64,000 nt of DNA from Burkholderiales bacterium. GTDB taxonomy: Bacteria; Pseudomonadota; Gammaproteobacteria; Burkholderiales; Casimicrobiaceae. Positions 19,177-29,966 of this stretch are shown here, piece by piece. A program made the position numbers and the translations under genes. Under the pieces are notes generated by a model. It did not search any database, had not been told where the DNA came from, and saw nothing but the letters and a program-made list of their open reading frames with translations. Each line of letters opens with the position of its first letter. The stretch's first letter is position 1. Location: positions 1 to 64,000 of the forward strand of contig JANXUB010000136.1 of assembly GCA_025352105.1 (NCBI GenBank), in the 5' to 3' direction.

Positions 19177-22100
19177 CTAGCGCCTTCCGCGCACGTTGAC
19201 CGCCGCGGCTCGACGCGCAGCGACGGAACCCAGCAACAGCAGCATCACAAAGATTAACCACGACGGCACCGTTGGCACGATGGCTGCGATGCTGGTCACG
19301 GTGCTCGCCACGTTGTTGCTGGTGATCGGGTCTGGCGTCGTGCTGGTCGCTGTCGCCGTGATAATGGGCGCGCCATTCGGCGGGCTGACATAGCTCACCG
19401 CGCATACGATCCTTGCGCCGACCGCAAGCGGATTGGGCACGGGATCGGGTGTGCAGGTGACGGTTGCGCCCGGCGGCAGACCGGCAATGACGCAGGTTGC
19501 ATTTGCAGCAGCACTAGGGCCCGCGTTGGTACAGGTCACTGTGCCGTTCACCGTTGTGCCTGCAGGTGGGTTCGGCGGAAAGCCGGTCAGCGTAACTTGC
19601 ATGTCGGCGACAGGGTTCGGCGAGATCGCACGGGTGTCGACGTTGTTCGCGGGCACGGGGTCGGCGGTGAGCGAGCCTGCGGTGGTCGTAATGCTGAGCG
19701 CTCCGTTGCCGGGCGCAGGGAAGGTGCTCGTGCACGTAATCACAGCGCCGACGGGCAATGGATCGCTCGCGCCTGAACAGCTCTGCACCGCTCCCGCTGG
19801 CAAACCACTTAGCGAGCAAGTCGGCGTGGCGGCCGCGCTTGGGCCTCTGTTGGTACAGGTGCCGCTGACGGTGACCGGTTGCCCGGCTGTAGCTGAAGCA
19901 GGAATCGTTGTGACCGCCACCATATCCGCCAGCGGAACAACGCCCACGGACTGTTGCGCGACATTGTTACCGGGAACAGGATCGGCAGTCGAGGAGCCCG
20001 CCGTTCCGGTAACGGTCACGCCACCGCTAACCGGTGCGGTGAAGCTGACCGAGCAGACAATTGCTGAGCCGAACGCCAGCGAAGCCACCGGCTGTACCGG
20101 CACGCAAACAACGGTGGCACCTGACGGCACGCCCGCTACCGCGCAAGTTGCATTGGCGGCCGCGCTCGGGCCGTCGTTAGTGCAAGTGACAGTGCCCGTG
20201 ACAGCGTACCCAGCGTTGGGGTTAGCCGGGAAACCCGTAACGGTCGCCCGCATGTCGGCCTGCGGAACGATCTCAATTGGTTTCACATCGATGTTGTTGT
20301 TTATCACGGGATCGGCTGTGGTGGAGCCTGCCGTTGTGGTGATGTTCAACGGACCACTGGCCGGAGCGACAAATGTGCTGCTACAGACAATCGAAGTACC
20401 GATAGCTAGCGGATTGGGCGCGACGCTCGGCAGACAGGTTTGCGTTGCTCCCGCCGGTAGCCCACTCAATACGCACGTTGGTGCCGCCGCAGGACTCGGG
20501 CCGAGGTTCGTACACGTACCGGAGACGCTTACCGATTGTCCAGCTGTCACGCTACCGCCCGCAGGAACGGTGGTCACCGCGCGCATGTCAGCTTGTGGCA
20601 CAACAGCAACGGGCGTTTGTGCGGAGTTATTAGTATTGTCGGGATCGGTGGTGCTCGACGCCGCAGTCGCCACCACGGTGACAGTGCCGGTCGCGGGCGC
20701 GACGAAACTCACCTCACACGTGATTGCTGCGCCGACCGCGAGGGTCGGCAGTGGCGTAGCGGGCAAACAAACGACGGTGGCTCCCGGCGGCAAACCAGCA
20801 ACAGTGCATGTTGCATTTGCGGCGGCACTGGGGCCATTGTTGGCGCAGCTGATCGTGCCCATTACAGTGCTACCAGCGGGCGCGGTCGCCGGAATGCCCG
20901 AAATTGTTGCGACCATATCGGCCCTAGGCGATATGGTGATCAACTTCGTGTCGACGTTGTTATTGGGATTACTGTCCTGGGTCAGGCTACCGGCAACCGT
21001 ACTAACCGAAATCGTTCCGCTTGCGGGAGCGACAAACGTGGCGGTGCAAGTAATCACCCCGGAAGGCGCGGCCAATGTTGCCGGAATGGGATCGGGCGCA
21101 CAGGTCTGCGATGCACCGGGCGGCAATCCGACGAGCTTACACGTAGGCGTCGTCGCAATGCTCGGCCCGAAGTTCGTACAGGTTCCGCTCACCGTCACCG
21201 ACTGTCCGGCAATCACCGTGGCCGGAGCGGTGGTTTGCGCCTGCATGTCGGCAATTGGCACGATGCCTACCGATTGTTGCGAGGTGTTGTTCGCCGGAAC
21301 CGGGTCATTAATGCTGCTCGCGGCGGTTCCGGTGATTGTCACGTCAACGTTTCCACCCGGAGGCGCAGTGAAGCTCACATTACAGACAATACTTTGACCC
21401 ACCGGAAGCGGATTGGGAACAGGATTCGGCAAGCAAACGGAGGTTGCGCCTGTGGGCAACGAGTTGACGTTGCAAGTCGCGTCAGGTGCCGGGCTCGGGC
21501 CGTTATTAGTACAAGTCACGATGCCACTCACGGTTGATCCCGCAGGCGCAGTCGCTGGAAAGCCGGAGACCACCGCCTGCATATCGGCGAGTGGCGTTAC
21601 CGACAAAGGCTGACTGTCGACGTTGTTCGCCGGCGCTGGATCGGGGGTCGTGCTACCGACTGTGGTGGTGATGTTGAGCGTGCCCGATGCGGGTGCCGGG
21701 AACGTGCTCGAGCAGGTAACGCTCGCGCCTAGAGCCAGCGGATTTGGAATCGGGCTCGGAACGCAGCTCTGTGTTGCACCGGGCGGCAATCCGCTGAGCG
21801 CACAGCTCGGCGCGACGGCGGTACTTGGGCCAGCGTTACTGCAGGTACCACTCACTGTTACGGGTTGACCTGCGGTCGCAGTCGCTGGCACGGTGGTCAC
21901 CGCCTGCATGTCCGCTTGCGGCACAGCGGTCACAGTGGCAGACGCCGTGTTGTTTGCACTGATCGGATCAGGCGTCGTGGTGGAAGCCGTGACGGCAACA
22001 GTGACAACCCCACTGGCAGGCACAACGAAGCTCACCGCACACGAAATCGTCGCGTTAAGCGCAAGGCTCGTCACCGGCGGCGGTGGCACACAAGTCACTA

Positions 22101-24807
22101 CGGCGCCAGCAGGCAGCGCGCCGATCGCACAGCCAGCCGACGCGGCGCTACTCGGGCCGTTGTTGGTACATGTCACGGTGCCGCTGACGGTGCTGCCCGC
22201 AGGGGCTGTGGCAGGAAATCCGCTCACATTTGCCGCCATGTCGGCTTGTGGAACCACAGCGATGGGGCGCGTATTGACGTTGTTACCGGCGTTGGGATCG
22301 GCCGTTGAACTGCCCGCAGTGGTTGTGATGTTAAGCGGCCCCGACGCAGGTGCATTGAACGTACTTGTGCACGTAACCGATGAGCCGATCGCCAGCGGAT
22401 TCGGAACCGGATTTGGCAGACAGGACTGGGTTGCGCCGGGCGGCAGTCCACTGAGGCTGCAAGACGGCGCAGCCGCGCTGCTCGGGCCGTTGTTGGTACA
22501 CGTACCCGACACGGTAACAGGCTGTCCTGCCGCGACGGATGAGGGCACGGTGGTCGTCGCGGCCATGTCAGCTTGCGGCACACTGCCAACGGATTGTTGT
22601 GCCGTGTTGTTCGACGGAATGGGGTCGGCCGTTGTGCTGCCTGCCGTCCCCGTTACAGTCACTCCACCGCTCGCGGGCACGGTAAAGCTCACCGCACATA
22701 CGACGGACGCGCTCACCGCCAATGGATTGGGAGCTGGATTCGGCAAACAGTTCACGGTGGCGCCAGCGGGTACGGTGGTCACGGCACACGTTGGCGCAGC
22801 AGATGGGCTGGGTCCATTGTTGGTACACGTCACGGTGCCTGAAACCGTGCTGCCAGCCGGGGCGGTCGCTGGAAAACCGGCGACCGTCGCCTGCATATCT
22901 GCCTGCGGGATCACGGTGACCGGGGTCGTCGCGGTATTGTTCAGCGGCAACGGGTCCGGCGTCGTGCTGCTGGCAGTGGCGATGATGTTGAGCGTGCCGG
23001 TCGCAGGTGCCGTGAACGTGCTGGTGCAATTGATGCTGGCCCCAAGAGGCAGCGGGTCAGGGACAGGGCTCGGTGTACAGGTTTGCGTCGCACCGGCTGG
23101 CAAACCACTCAACGCGCACGTCGGTGCAGATGCCGCAGAAGGCCCGGCATTGGTACAAGTTCCGCTGACAGTCACGGGCTGTCCAGTCAAAGCGCTGGTT
23201 GGTGCCGAAACGCTCGCCTGCATGTCAGCCTGCGCAGGCAGCGTAAGGCGGTAGTCTTCTACTTCGCCATCCGATGCGATGCCGGTAGGCGTCAGGTCCG
23301 AGGCATTTGCCACGACGCGCAACCGCATGTAGCTCGTGGTTTGTGGCGTGTAGCCAGCTGGGATGGTCCAGCTCAAAGAAACAGAACTCGCGCCTGCCGA
23401 ACATGTTGCAATGGCTGATCGCTCATTACTGTCGAACGTGCCGTTGCCATTGAAATCGATCCAGCCAGCAACGAAGCCTGCGCCTAAACAGCTCACGTTA
23501 GAAATCGTATAGGTTGACCCCACAACCGGCGAGGGCGGCGGGACGTTTGCGTATCCCGAGCCCAGTGGCCCCGTCGTTTTCGGAAGCGCGTCCACATCAG
23601 CGCCCCCAATAGGGCCATTCGGATCGGCGTCGGGCGCCACGGTGGTGCCCAGTATCGGCGCGTTGTAACTAATGGTTCCAAGGTTCGCGGGGTTGTTAAA
23701 GTTGGTGCCTGTGACGTTGTTGTTCACCGCTGCGCTCACCTGACCACCGCTCCACACAGGCGACAACAAATGTGCGGCGATGCCGTAGCTGGCAGGAATC
23801 GCCTCGTTGTAGTCAATCTCCAGCAGCGCGCCCACAGCAACCGCAGAATTTCCGCCAGCGCGCATCAACACCCTCGCCGATGTTGCACCATCAATAAAGC
23901 CAACCAAGACGGGGCCCGACCGAATGCTCGCCGTGGCGTTGGATTCGCAGCTGGCTTGCGGCGCGGTTGGGCCGTTGAATAACACCTGAGTGACACCACC
24001 GATCACACTGCGGTTGACCGTGCTGGACGTGCCGCAAAGCGAAATTTGGTCAATCACCCGCAGCGTTCCGCCCGCGGTCAGTCGCGCGCCGACATATTCG
24101 GTGCCGCCACTGGCTTCGGCGTCAGCGAAGACAAGGCCCGGGAGCGTGATCGAAACTCCACCGAGCGTCGCGCTGCAGCTGAAGTCAAACTCGACAGTCG
24201 CCGCGCTGGCGAACAACCCGATCGACAACGTGTTGGTCGATACATTTCCCGGGTTGTCGACGCCAGCGGCGTTCTTGTTCGTTCCACCCAGATTGAAGCC
24301 GCCAATGTTGTAGAGGTCATCCAGTCCGTCGCCCTGCCAGGATCCAGGGGTGTACACCCGAAGCGATTTAACCGCCGCAGTGGATGTGGCGTTGGCAAGT
24401 TTGCAGGTTACGTCAAGGCGGTTGGCGGGCGTTGCCGGCGTGCCCAGATTGAAACCGCGAACCACACTCGTGCCGTTAAACACGTTGTCGCCGTTGTTAC
24501 CCCAGTCCACCCAGAAGATACGGCTCTTGTGCAGGCCGGAGCCGCTGGTCGCGTACTGTGCGGCAGCGCTCGCCGAAAAAAGCACTGGAAAGAGCGCGAT
24601 CACAAGCAAACCTAGCAACGGCACTCCCGAGGCCAGCACTGAGCGGGCATGCGTTTGCTCCCGATCAACTACCGGAAGGCGCGAGCACCAACGTGCGGCT
24701 GCCGCAAGAAGAGAGCCGACGGAAGCAATGAAATGGCTCGAACGGAGGAGTTTGTGGTCGGGATACGGCATGGGATAAGCGTCGCTTGGCAAACAGGGCC
24801 CGCCCAA
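19177..24807 (-). CDS. Large surface protein: CshA-like N-terminal domain, GEVEDY-like segment, 12 DUF11-like repeats, IPTL/PEP-CTERM-like C-terminal anchor
   Basis: 1876 aa; KSRIFWVDWGNNGDNVFNG, ASDGEVEDYRLTLP, 12 repeats each starting (Q/L/I/R/V)ADM, C-terminus VPTVPSWLIFVMLLLLGSVAARRAAAVNVRGRR (TM plus basic tail). Confidence 0.8.
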   Translation of the reverse strand: MGGPCLPSDAYPMPYPDHKLLRSSHFIASVGSLLAAAARWCSRLPVVDREQTHARSVLASGVPLLGLLVIALFPVLFSASAAAQYATSGSGLHKSRIFWVDWGNNGDNVFNGTSVVRGFNLGTPATPANRLDVTCKLANATSTAAVKSLRVYTPGSWQGDGLDDLYNIGGFNLGGTNKNAAGVDNPGNVSTNTLSIGLFASAATVEFDFSCSATLGGVSITLPGLVFADAEASGGTEYVGARLTAGGTLRVIDQISLCGTSSTVNRSVIGGVTQVLFNGPTAPQASCESNATASIRSGPVLVGFIDGATSARVLMRAGGNSAVAVGALLEIDYNEAIPASYGIAAHLLSPVWSGGQVSAAVNNNVTGTNFNNPANLGTISYNAPILGTTVAPDADPNGPIGGADVDALPKTTGPLGSGYANVPPPSPVVGSTYTISNVSCLGAGFVAGWIDFNGNGTFDSNERSAIATCSAGASSVSLSWTIPAGYTPQTTSYMRLRVVANASDLTPTGIASDGEVEDYRLTLPAQADMQASVSAPTSALTGQPVTVSGTCTNAGPSAASAPTCALSGLPAGATQTCTPSPVPDPLPLGASINCTSTFTAPATGTLNIIATASSTTPDPLPLNNTATTPVTVIPQADMQATVAGFPATAPAGSTVSGTVTCTNNGPSPSAAPTCAVTTVPAGATVNCLPNPAPNPLAVSASVVCAVSFTVPASGGVTVTGTAGSTTADPIPSNNTAQQSVGSVPQADMAATTTVPSSVAAGQPVTVSGTCTNNGPSSAAAPSCSLSGLPPGATQSCLPNPVPNPLAIGSSVTCTSTFNAPASGPLNITTTAGSSTADPNAGNNVNTRPIAVVPQADMAANVSGFPATAPAGSTVSGTVTCTNNGPSSAASAGCAIGALPAGAVVTCVPPPPVTSLALNATISCAVSFVVPASGVVTVAVTASTTTPDPISANNTASATVTAVPQADMQAVTTVPATATAGQPVTVSGTCSNAGPSTAVAPSCALSGLPPGATQSCVPSPIPNPLALGASVTCSSTFPAPASGTLNITTTVGSTTPDPAPANNVDSQPLSVTPLADMQAVVSGFPATAPAGSTVSGIVTCTNNGPSPAPDATCNVNSLPTGATSVCLPNPVPNPLPVGQSIVCNVSFTAPPGGNVDVTITGTAASSINDPVPANNTSQQSVGIVPIADMQAQTTAPATVIAGQSVTVSGTCTNFGPSIATTPTCKLVGLPPGASQTCAPDPIPATLAAPSGVITCTATFVAPASGTISVSTVAGSLTQDSNPNNNVDTKLITISPRADMVATISGIPATAPAGSTVMGTISCANNGPSAAANATCTVAGLPPGATVVCLPATPLPTLAVGAAITCEVSFVAPATGTVTVVATAASSTTDPDNTNNSAQTPVAVVPQADMRAVTTVPAGGSVTAGQSVSVSGTCTNLGPSPAAAPTCVLSGLPAGATQTCLPSVAPNPLAIGTSIVCSSTFVAPASGPLNITTTAGSTTADPVINNNIDVKPIEIVPQADMRATVTGFPANPNAGYAVTGTVTCTNDGPSAAANATCAVAGVPSGATVVCVPVQPVASLAFGSAIVCSVSFTAPVSGGVTVTGTAGSSTADPVPGNNVAQQSVGVVPLADMVAVTTIPASATAGQPVTVSGTCTNRGPSAAATPTCSLSGLPAGAVQSCSGASDPLPVGAVITCTSTFPAPGNGALSITTTAGSLTADPVPANNVDTRAISPNPVADMQVTLTGFPPNPPAGTTVNGTVTCTNAGPSAAANATCVIAGLPPGATVTCTPDPVPNPLAVGARIVCAVSYVSPPNGAPIITATATSTTPDPITSNNVASTVTSIAAIVPTVPSWLIFVMLLLLGSVAARRAAAVNVRGRR

Positions 24808-24964
24808 CTTGGGGCGAGGTCGAGCGCGAAGTATGTCGACGCCCCGTCACAAAACAACTATGCCGACGTCATAGCCAAAAACTCCAGACGAATCCGAAGT
24901 CACGTTGCCACAGACAAGAAAAAAAGTACGCCCGCCGAGTGGACGGCACCGGAATCGCGCGCCG

Positions 24965-25777
24965 CTATTCCTGATCTAGCAACTCGCCAAGTTCGACGCC
25001 ACGATCACGCGCCGCGCGAACGGCATCGATGAGTGCCTGTTGTACGCCGCGCTCGTTAATCACGCCGAGCGCGGCTGCCGTTGTGCCGCCCTTGGATGTC
25101 ACCCGTTCGCGCAGCACCGAAGGGCTCTCGTCTGACGCTTCCGCCAGCGCGGTCGCGCCCTTGAGCGTGGCGAGCACCAACGTGCGCGCGTCGGCCGGGT
25201 CGAATCCCACCGCCTCAGCGCCCGCCACCATGGATTCGATCCAGTGGAAAACATACGCTGGACCGCTGCCCGACACCGCAGTCACGGAATCAATCATCGC
25301 TTCGTTAGCAACGGGCACGACCTCGCCGGTCGATTGCATGAGCTTGGTCGCGGTAGCTATGTCCTCAGCAACCATGTCCGGCGGCGCGTACAAGCCCGTG
25401 ATTCCTTGCCCGATCAGGGCGGGCGTGTTGGGCATCGTGCGCACGATTCGCGCGTGACCGTTCAACCAGCGCGTGAGCGTTGAAATTCTTGTACCGGCAG
25501 CGATGCTGACAATCAGCTCGCCTTTCAGGCAGGGCCGCAGTTCAGCGCATACCTGTTTCAGCACCTGCGGTTTAACGGCGAGCACCACTGTCTCTGCGCC
25601 GTCAACGGCAGCGCGGTTCGCCGCTTCATGCACCGTCACGCCAAGCACCGCCAATTTCTCGCGCGCAGGTGCAAATGGCTCGATGATGTGGCAATCAAGC
25701 GCGGGATGTTTTTTGCGCAATCCGGCGAGCATGGCGCTCGCCATATTGCCGCCACCAACGAAACAGATTTTTTTCAC
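24965..25777 (-). CDS. proC: Pyrroline-5-carboxylate reductase
   Basis: MKKICFVGGGNMASAMLAGL...VSGSGPAYVFHWIESMVAGAEAVGF. Confidence 0.95.
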   Translation of the reverse strand: MKKICFVGGGNMASAMLAGLRKKHPALDCHIIEPFAPAREKLAVLGVTVHEAANRAAVDGAETVVLAVKPQVLKQVCAELRPCLKGELIVSIAAGTRISTLTRWLNGHARIVRTMPNTPALIGQGITGLYAPPDMVAEDIATATKLMQSTGEVVPVANEAMIDSVTAVSGSGPAYVFHWIESMVAGAEAVGFDPADARTLVLATLKGATALAEASDESPSVLRERVTSKGGTTAAALGVINERGVQQALIDAVRAARDRGVELGELLDQE

Positions 25778-25786
25778 AGCGTCCCT

Positions 25787-26497
25787 TTACTGAGCAGGCC
25801 GTGCGCCAAATAGCGCCGTACCTACACGCACCATCGTCGAGCCGCACACGACGGCGATTTCAAGATCGTCCGACATACCCATCGACAGCGTATCGAGCGT
25901 TGGCACAAGCGATTTCGCTTCAGCAAATAACTGTGCCAAAAGCGTGAATTGCGCACGCGTCGCAGGCTCACCAATATCGGGCTCAGGCATCCCCATCACA
26001 CCACGCACCCGCAAGCGCGGCAGCACATTGACGGCCTGAATCAAAGCCAGCGCAGCATCCGGCGCGCAACCGCTTTTCGACGCTTCACCGCTAATGTTTA
26101 CCTGAACGCAAACATTGAGCGGCGGCATCGCATCAGGCCGCTGCGCTGACAGTCGCTCAGCTATTTTGAGACGATCAACGGAATGAACCCAGTGCACGGT
26201 TTCCGCTACGCCACGCGTTTTGTTCGATTGCAGCGGGCCGATCAAATGCCACTCAATGTCGGGCAAGTCCGTGAGCTCAGCGATCTTCCCGTCCGCCTCT
26301 TGCACATAGTTTTCACCAAAGGCGCGTTGCCCTGCTGCGTACAGCGCACGAATTTTTTCGGTAGGCTGAATTTTGCTCACGGCCAGAAGCTCTACATCAC
26401 CCGTGGGGCGACCCGACTGACGCGTTGCCGCCTCAAGCCGCGCTCGCACTGCGGCAAGTCGCTCGTTTGCTTGCGAAGGCGCTGAACTTGCGGTCAT
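25787..26497 (-). CDS. YggS family pyridoxal-phosphate homeostasis protein
   Basis: LLAVSKIQPTEKIRALYAAGQRAFGENYVQEADGKI...WHLIGPLQSNKTR...LSMGMSDDLEIAVVCGSTMVRVGTALFG. Confidence 0.95.
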   Translation of the reverse strand: MTASSAPSQANERLAAVRARLEAATRQSGRPTGDVELLAVSKIQPTEKIRALYAAGQRAFGENYVQEADGKIAELTDLPDIEWHLIGPLQSNKTRGVAETVHWVHSVDRLKIAERLSAQRPDAMPPLNVCVQVNISGEASKSGCAPDAALALIQAVNVLPRLRVRGVMGMPEPDIGEPATRAQFTLLAQLFAEAKSLVPTLDTLSMGMSDDLEIAVVCGSTMVRVGTALFGARPAQ

Positions 26498-26611
26498 AAT
26501 GACAATGTCAATAGGATAGAACTCGGGTGAGGCCACAAGGCTCGCTTTTGAGCATGTAAAAACTATCGCAATTCGCGCACGGCGTGGATTGCGTGAGAAG
26601 GAATTATAGGG

Positions 26612-27652
26612 ATGGATATTTCGGAGCTACTGGCCTTCTCGGTGAAGAATACGGCGTCTGACCTGCATTTATCGTCAGGTCTGCCACCGATGTTGCGTGT
26701 GCATGGTGATATTCGCCGCATCAATTTGCCCGCGATGGAGCACAAGGATGTGCACAGCCTCGTCTACGACATCATGTCCGACGCGCAGCGAAAAATCTTC
26801 GAAGAGAACCTCGAGGTCGACTTCTCGTTTGAAATCCCGAACCTCGCACGCTTTCGCGTCAACGCGTTCAATCAGGAGCGTGGCGCAGCGGCCGTGTTTC
26901 GTACCATTCCTTCGCGCGTACTTTCGCTGGAAGATTTGGCGACCCCAAAAATCTTTGCTGAACTGGCATTAAAACCACGCGGCCTCGTGCTGGTAACCGG
27001 CCCAACCGGATCGGGGAAATCCACGACGCTGGCCGCGATGGTTAACCACGCAAACGAAAATTTGATGGGCCATATCCTTACCGTTGAGGATCCCATTGAA
27101 TTCGTTCACGAGAGCAAAAAATGTCTAATCAACCAGCGTGAATTGGGCGAGCAAACCTTGTCTTTCTCCAACGCGTTGCGCTCTGCGTTGCGTGAAGATC
27201 CAGACGTCATCCTGATCGGCGAGATGCGCGATCTGGAGACGATTCGTCTGGCGCTGACAGCAGCAGAAACGGGCCACTTGGTGTTCGGAACCCTGCATAC
27301 GTCATCAGCTGCGAAAACGATTGACCGTATCGTCGACGTGTTCCCTGCCGCTGAAAAAGACATGACGCGTTCGATGCTTTCCGAATCGTTGGTCGCTGTG
27401 ATTTCACAATCGCTGATCAAACGCAAGGACGGCACTGGGCGTATCGCAGCGCACGAAATCATGATCGGCAATTCAGCGATCCGCAACCTCATTCGCGAAA
27501 ACAAAATTGCCCAGATGTACTCGGTAATCCAGACCAGTCTGGGCCAAGGCATGCAGACGCTCGATCAGTGCTTGCAGGAGCTTGTGAAGCGGAATCTGAT
27601 TGCACCGGGCGAGGCCAAGCTTGCCGCGCGTCAAGGCGAAATGTTCGCGTAA
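26612..27652 (+). CDS. pilT: Type IV pilus retraction ATPase PilT
   Basis: MDISELLAFSVKNTASDLHLSSGLPPMLRVHGD..., Walker A GPTGSGKSTT, AGEAKLAAR tail. Confidence 0.95.
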   Translation: MDISELLAFSVKNTASDLHLSSGLPPMLRVHGDIRRINLPAMEHKDVHSLVYDIMSDAQRKIFEENLEVDFSFEIPNLARFRVNAFNQERGAAAVFRTIPSRVLSLEDLATPKIFAELALKPRGLVLVTGPTGSGKSTTLAAMVNHANENLMGHILTVEDPIEFVHESKKCLINQRELGEQTLSFSNALRSALREDPDVILIGEMRDLETIRLALTAAETGHLVFGTLHTSSAAKTIDRIVDVFPAAEKDMTRSMLSESLVAVISQSLIKRKDGTGRIAAHEIMIGNSAIRNLIRENKIAQMYSVIQTSLGQGMQTLDQCLQELVKRNLIAPGEAKLAARQGEMFA

Positions 27653-27678
27653 TCAGCGAAAAAGTAGAAGGAAAAATT

Positions 27679-28818
27679 ATGGAACGCGAACAAGCCACCA
27701 CTTTCATGAACTCGCTGTTGGTCATGATGGTGCAGCGCAAAGCCTCAGACCTTTTCCTGACAGCGGGCTTCGCGCCAGCGCTCAAGATTGACGGGGAAAT
27801 CACCGCTGTTTCAAAGACCGTGCTGTCGGGCATTCACACGTTGACGCTCGCCCGCTCAATCATGAACGACAAGCAGGCGGCCGAATTTGAGCGCACGAGC
27901 GAGTGCAATTTTGCAATCAATCCGCCGGGTACCGGACGCTTTCGTTGCAGCGCATTCATGCAGCAGAACAACGTCGGCATTGTGATCCGTACGATCAACA
28001 CGACGATCCCGCGTTTTGAGGAGTTGATGCTGCCGCCGATCCTGCGTGACATCGTCATGGCGAAGCGCGGCCTTGTGATTTTTGTGGGCGCGACAGGTAG
28101 CGGAAAATCAACGTCCATGGCCGCGATGATTGATCATCGCAATCGCAACTCACGCGGCCATATTATCTCCATCGAAGACCCGATCGAGTTCGTGCATGAG
28201 CATCGAAACTGCATCATCACCCAGCGTGAGATCGGCTCCGACACCGAGAACTGGGGCGTCGCGCTCCGAAACAGTTTGCGTCAGGCCCCCGACGTCATCA
28301 TCATCGGAGAAATCCGTGATCGTGACGCGATGGATCACGCGATTGCCTTTGCAGAGACCGGGCATTTGTGCCTCGCCACACTGCACGCGAACAACACGAA
28401 CCAGGCGCTGGATCGCATCATCAACTTCTTCCCGGATGAGCGACGTGCACAGCTCTTGATGGATTTGTCGCTGAACCTGCGCTCGTTCGTGTCGCAACGA
28501 TTGATCGTGAAACGTGACGGCAAAGGTCGCGTGCCAGCCGTCGAGGTGTTGCTGAACTCACCGCTGATTGCAGACATGATCTTCAAGGGCGAAGTCACCG
28601 AGATCAAGGAAATCATGAAAAAATCTAACGAGCTCGGCATGCAAACGTTTGATCAGGCGTTGTTCCAATTGCACGAGGCAGGGCATATTAGCTACGAAGA
28701 CGCGCTCCGAAACGCCGATAGCGTCAACGACGTACGACTGCGCATCAAACTCGAAGGCCATGAATCGAAGGGCCGCAATATGCTCGCCGGTCTTGAGCAT
28801 CTGGACATGATGAAGTAA
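27679..28818 (+). CDS. pilU: PilT-like ATPase PilU
   Basis: MEREQATTFMNSLLVMMVQRKASDLFLTAGFAPALKIDGE; GATGSGKSTSMAAMIDHRN; directly after pilT. Confidence 0.93.
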   Translation: MEREQATTFMNSLLVMMVQRKASDLFLTAGFAPALKIDGEITAVSKTVLSGIHTLTLARSIMNDKQAAEFERTSECNFAINPPGTGRFRCSAFMQQNNVGIVIRTINTTIPRFEELMLPPILRDIVMAKRGLVIFVGATGSGKSTSMAAMIDHRNRNSRGHIISIEDPIEFVHEHRNCIITQREIGSDTENWGVALRNSLRQAPDVIIIGEIRDRDAMDHAIAFAETGHLCLATLHANNTNQALDRIINFFPDERRAQLLMDLSLNLRSFVSQRLIVKRDGKGRVPAVEVLLNSPLIADMIFKGEVTEIKEIMKKSNELGMQTFDQALFQLHEAGHISYEDALRNADSVNDVRLRIKLEGHESKGRNMLAGLEHLDMMK

Positions 28819-29067
28819 TCACTGCAAAAGCGAAGGTGCCGGAGTCGCTTTCGCGGCGATTTTCGGCGTTTTCCGCGATTGCTGCTATGCCGCAATATTT
28901 GCGATTCGTCCGCTAAGGTAGTCTTTGCACGACTAATTCAGTGGCAGAACGATCACTCTAAAGACGTGTCAACCGCGAACTGCGACGGCACGTTTTTGCA
29001 GCGGACTTGTCCAAACACTGTAACACGCGGAAACTCGCGCAACGCAGTCTTTCAAGGAGTGATTTCA

Positions 29068-29709
29068 GTGAATCCAGTCAAGCAAATTTTCGCCATCAGC
29101 CTCGCCGCACTCGCCGTCTCCTCGGTGATGGCTCAGAGTCAGGGACAAAGCTACAACGACACCGCACAGGTGCTCTCCGCACAACCGATTTACGAGCGCA
29201 ACAGCACGCCCCGTCAGGAATGCAACAACGAAACCGTGACCACGGATCGTCGCGTTCCCTCGCAGGGCTATGTTGCGGCAGGCTACCAGCCAGCTCAAGT
29301 CGCGCCTGCGCCGCAGGTTGGTGATCGCACAATTGGCGCAGGAACGGTCATCGGTGCCATCATTGGTGGCGTCATCGGTCACCAATTCGGCGGCTCGTCT
29401 GGTGGGCGCGATGTCGGCACTGGCGTTGGGATCGCGGTCGGCGGCCTCGTTGGCAATCAGATCGACAACGCGCCCCCAAGCGCCCCCGGTTACGCAGCCC
29501 AAGCGGCAGGCCCAGCGCGCGTTGACTATGTCCCCGAAACTCGCACCGTACAACGCTGCCGCACGGTCTACGACAGCCGCGATGAAGTCACGGGCTACAA
29601 CGTAGCGTATCGCTATCAGGGCCGCGATTACACGACGCGCATGGCGTACGATCCCGGCGCCACCATGCAGGTGCAGGTGAACCTTGCTGTCGAGCCCGCG
29701 CGCCGCTAA
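29068..29709 (+). CDS. Glycine-zipper 2TM domain outer-membrane-type protein
   Basis: GTG start at 29068 preceded by AAGGAG; signal peptide VNPVKQIFAISLAALAVSSVMAQ; IGAGTVIGAIIGGVIGHQFGGSSGGRDVGTGVGIAVGGLVGNQI. Confidence 0.8.
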   Translation: MNPVKQIFAISLAALAVSSVMAQSQGQSYNDTAQVLSAQPIYERNSTPRQECNNETVTTDRRVPSQGYVAAGYQPAQVAPAPQVGDRTIGAGTVIGAIIGGVIGHQFGGSSGGRDVGTGVGIAVGGLVGNQIDNAPPSAPGYAAQAAGPARVDYVPETRTVQRCRTVYDSRDEVTGYNVAYRYQGRDYTTRMAYDPGATMQVQVNLAVEPARR

Positions 29710-29873
29710 TTTCGATTTCGAATAAAAACGATAACGCCCACGTCAGGCCTGCTGTTCACCCCTCCCCGCAGTTCCGGCAACCTCCCCCTGCCCACGCTGC
29801 AACACAGGCCACTCTGGCTACGGCGACATAGCGACGGCACGCGACGGCCTCCCCTCCCTCGCTGCCACCCTTC

Positions 29874-29907
29874 AAACGGCTGCCATTTTTGGCAGCCGTT
29901 TTTATTT
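29874..29907 (+). terminator. Rho-independent terminator
   Basis: AAACGGCTGCCATTTTTGGCAGCCGTTTTTATTT. Confidence 0.75.
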
Positions 29908-29966
29908 GCACCGCGCGCGCACCGTAAAATCGGGATAAGTATTTTTCATTGTCACAGGAGCACCTC

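Noticed and set aside
19433-21397. Long plus-strand ORFs (654 aa at 19433-21397, 453 aa at 21893-23254 and others) opposite the giant repeat gene
   Set aside because: They are antisense shadows of the DUF11-like repeats. The minus frame has signal peptide, conserved repeats and C-terminal anchor; the plus frames lack recognisable domains and are interrupted.
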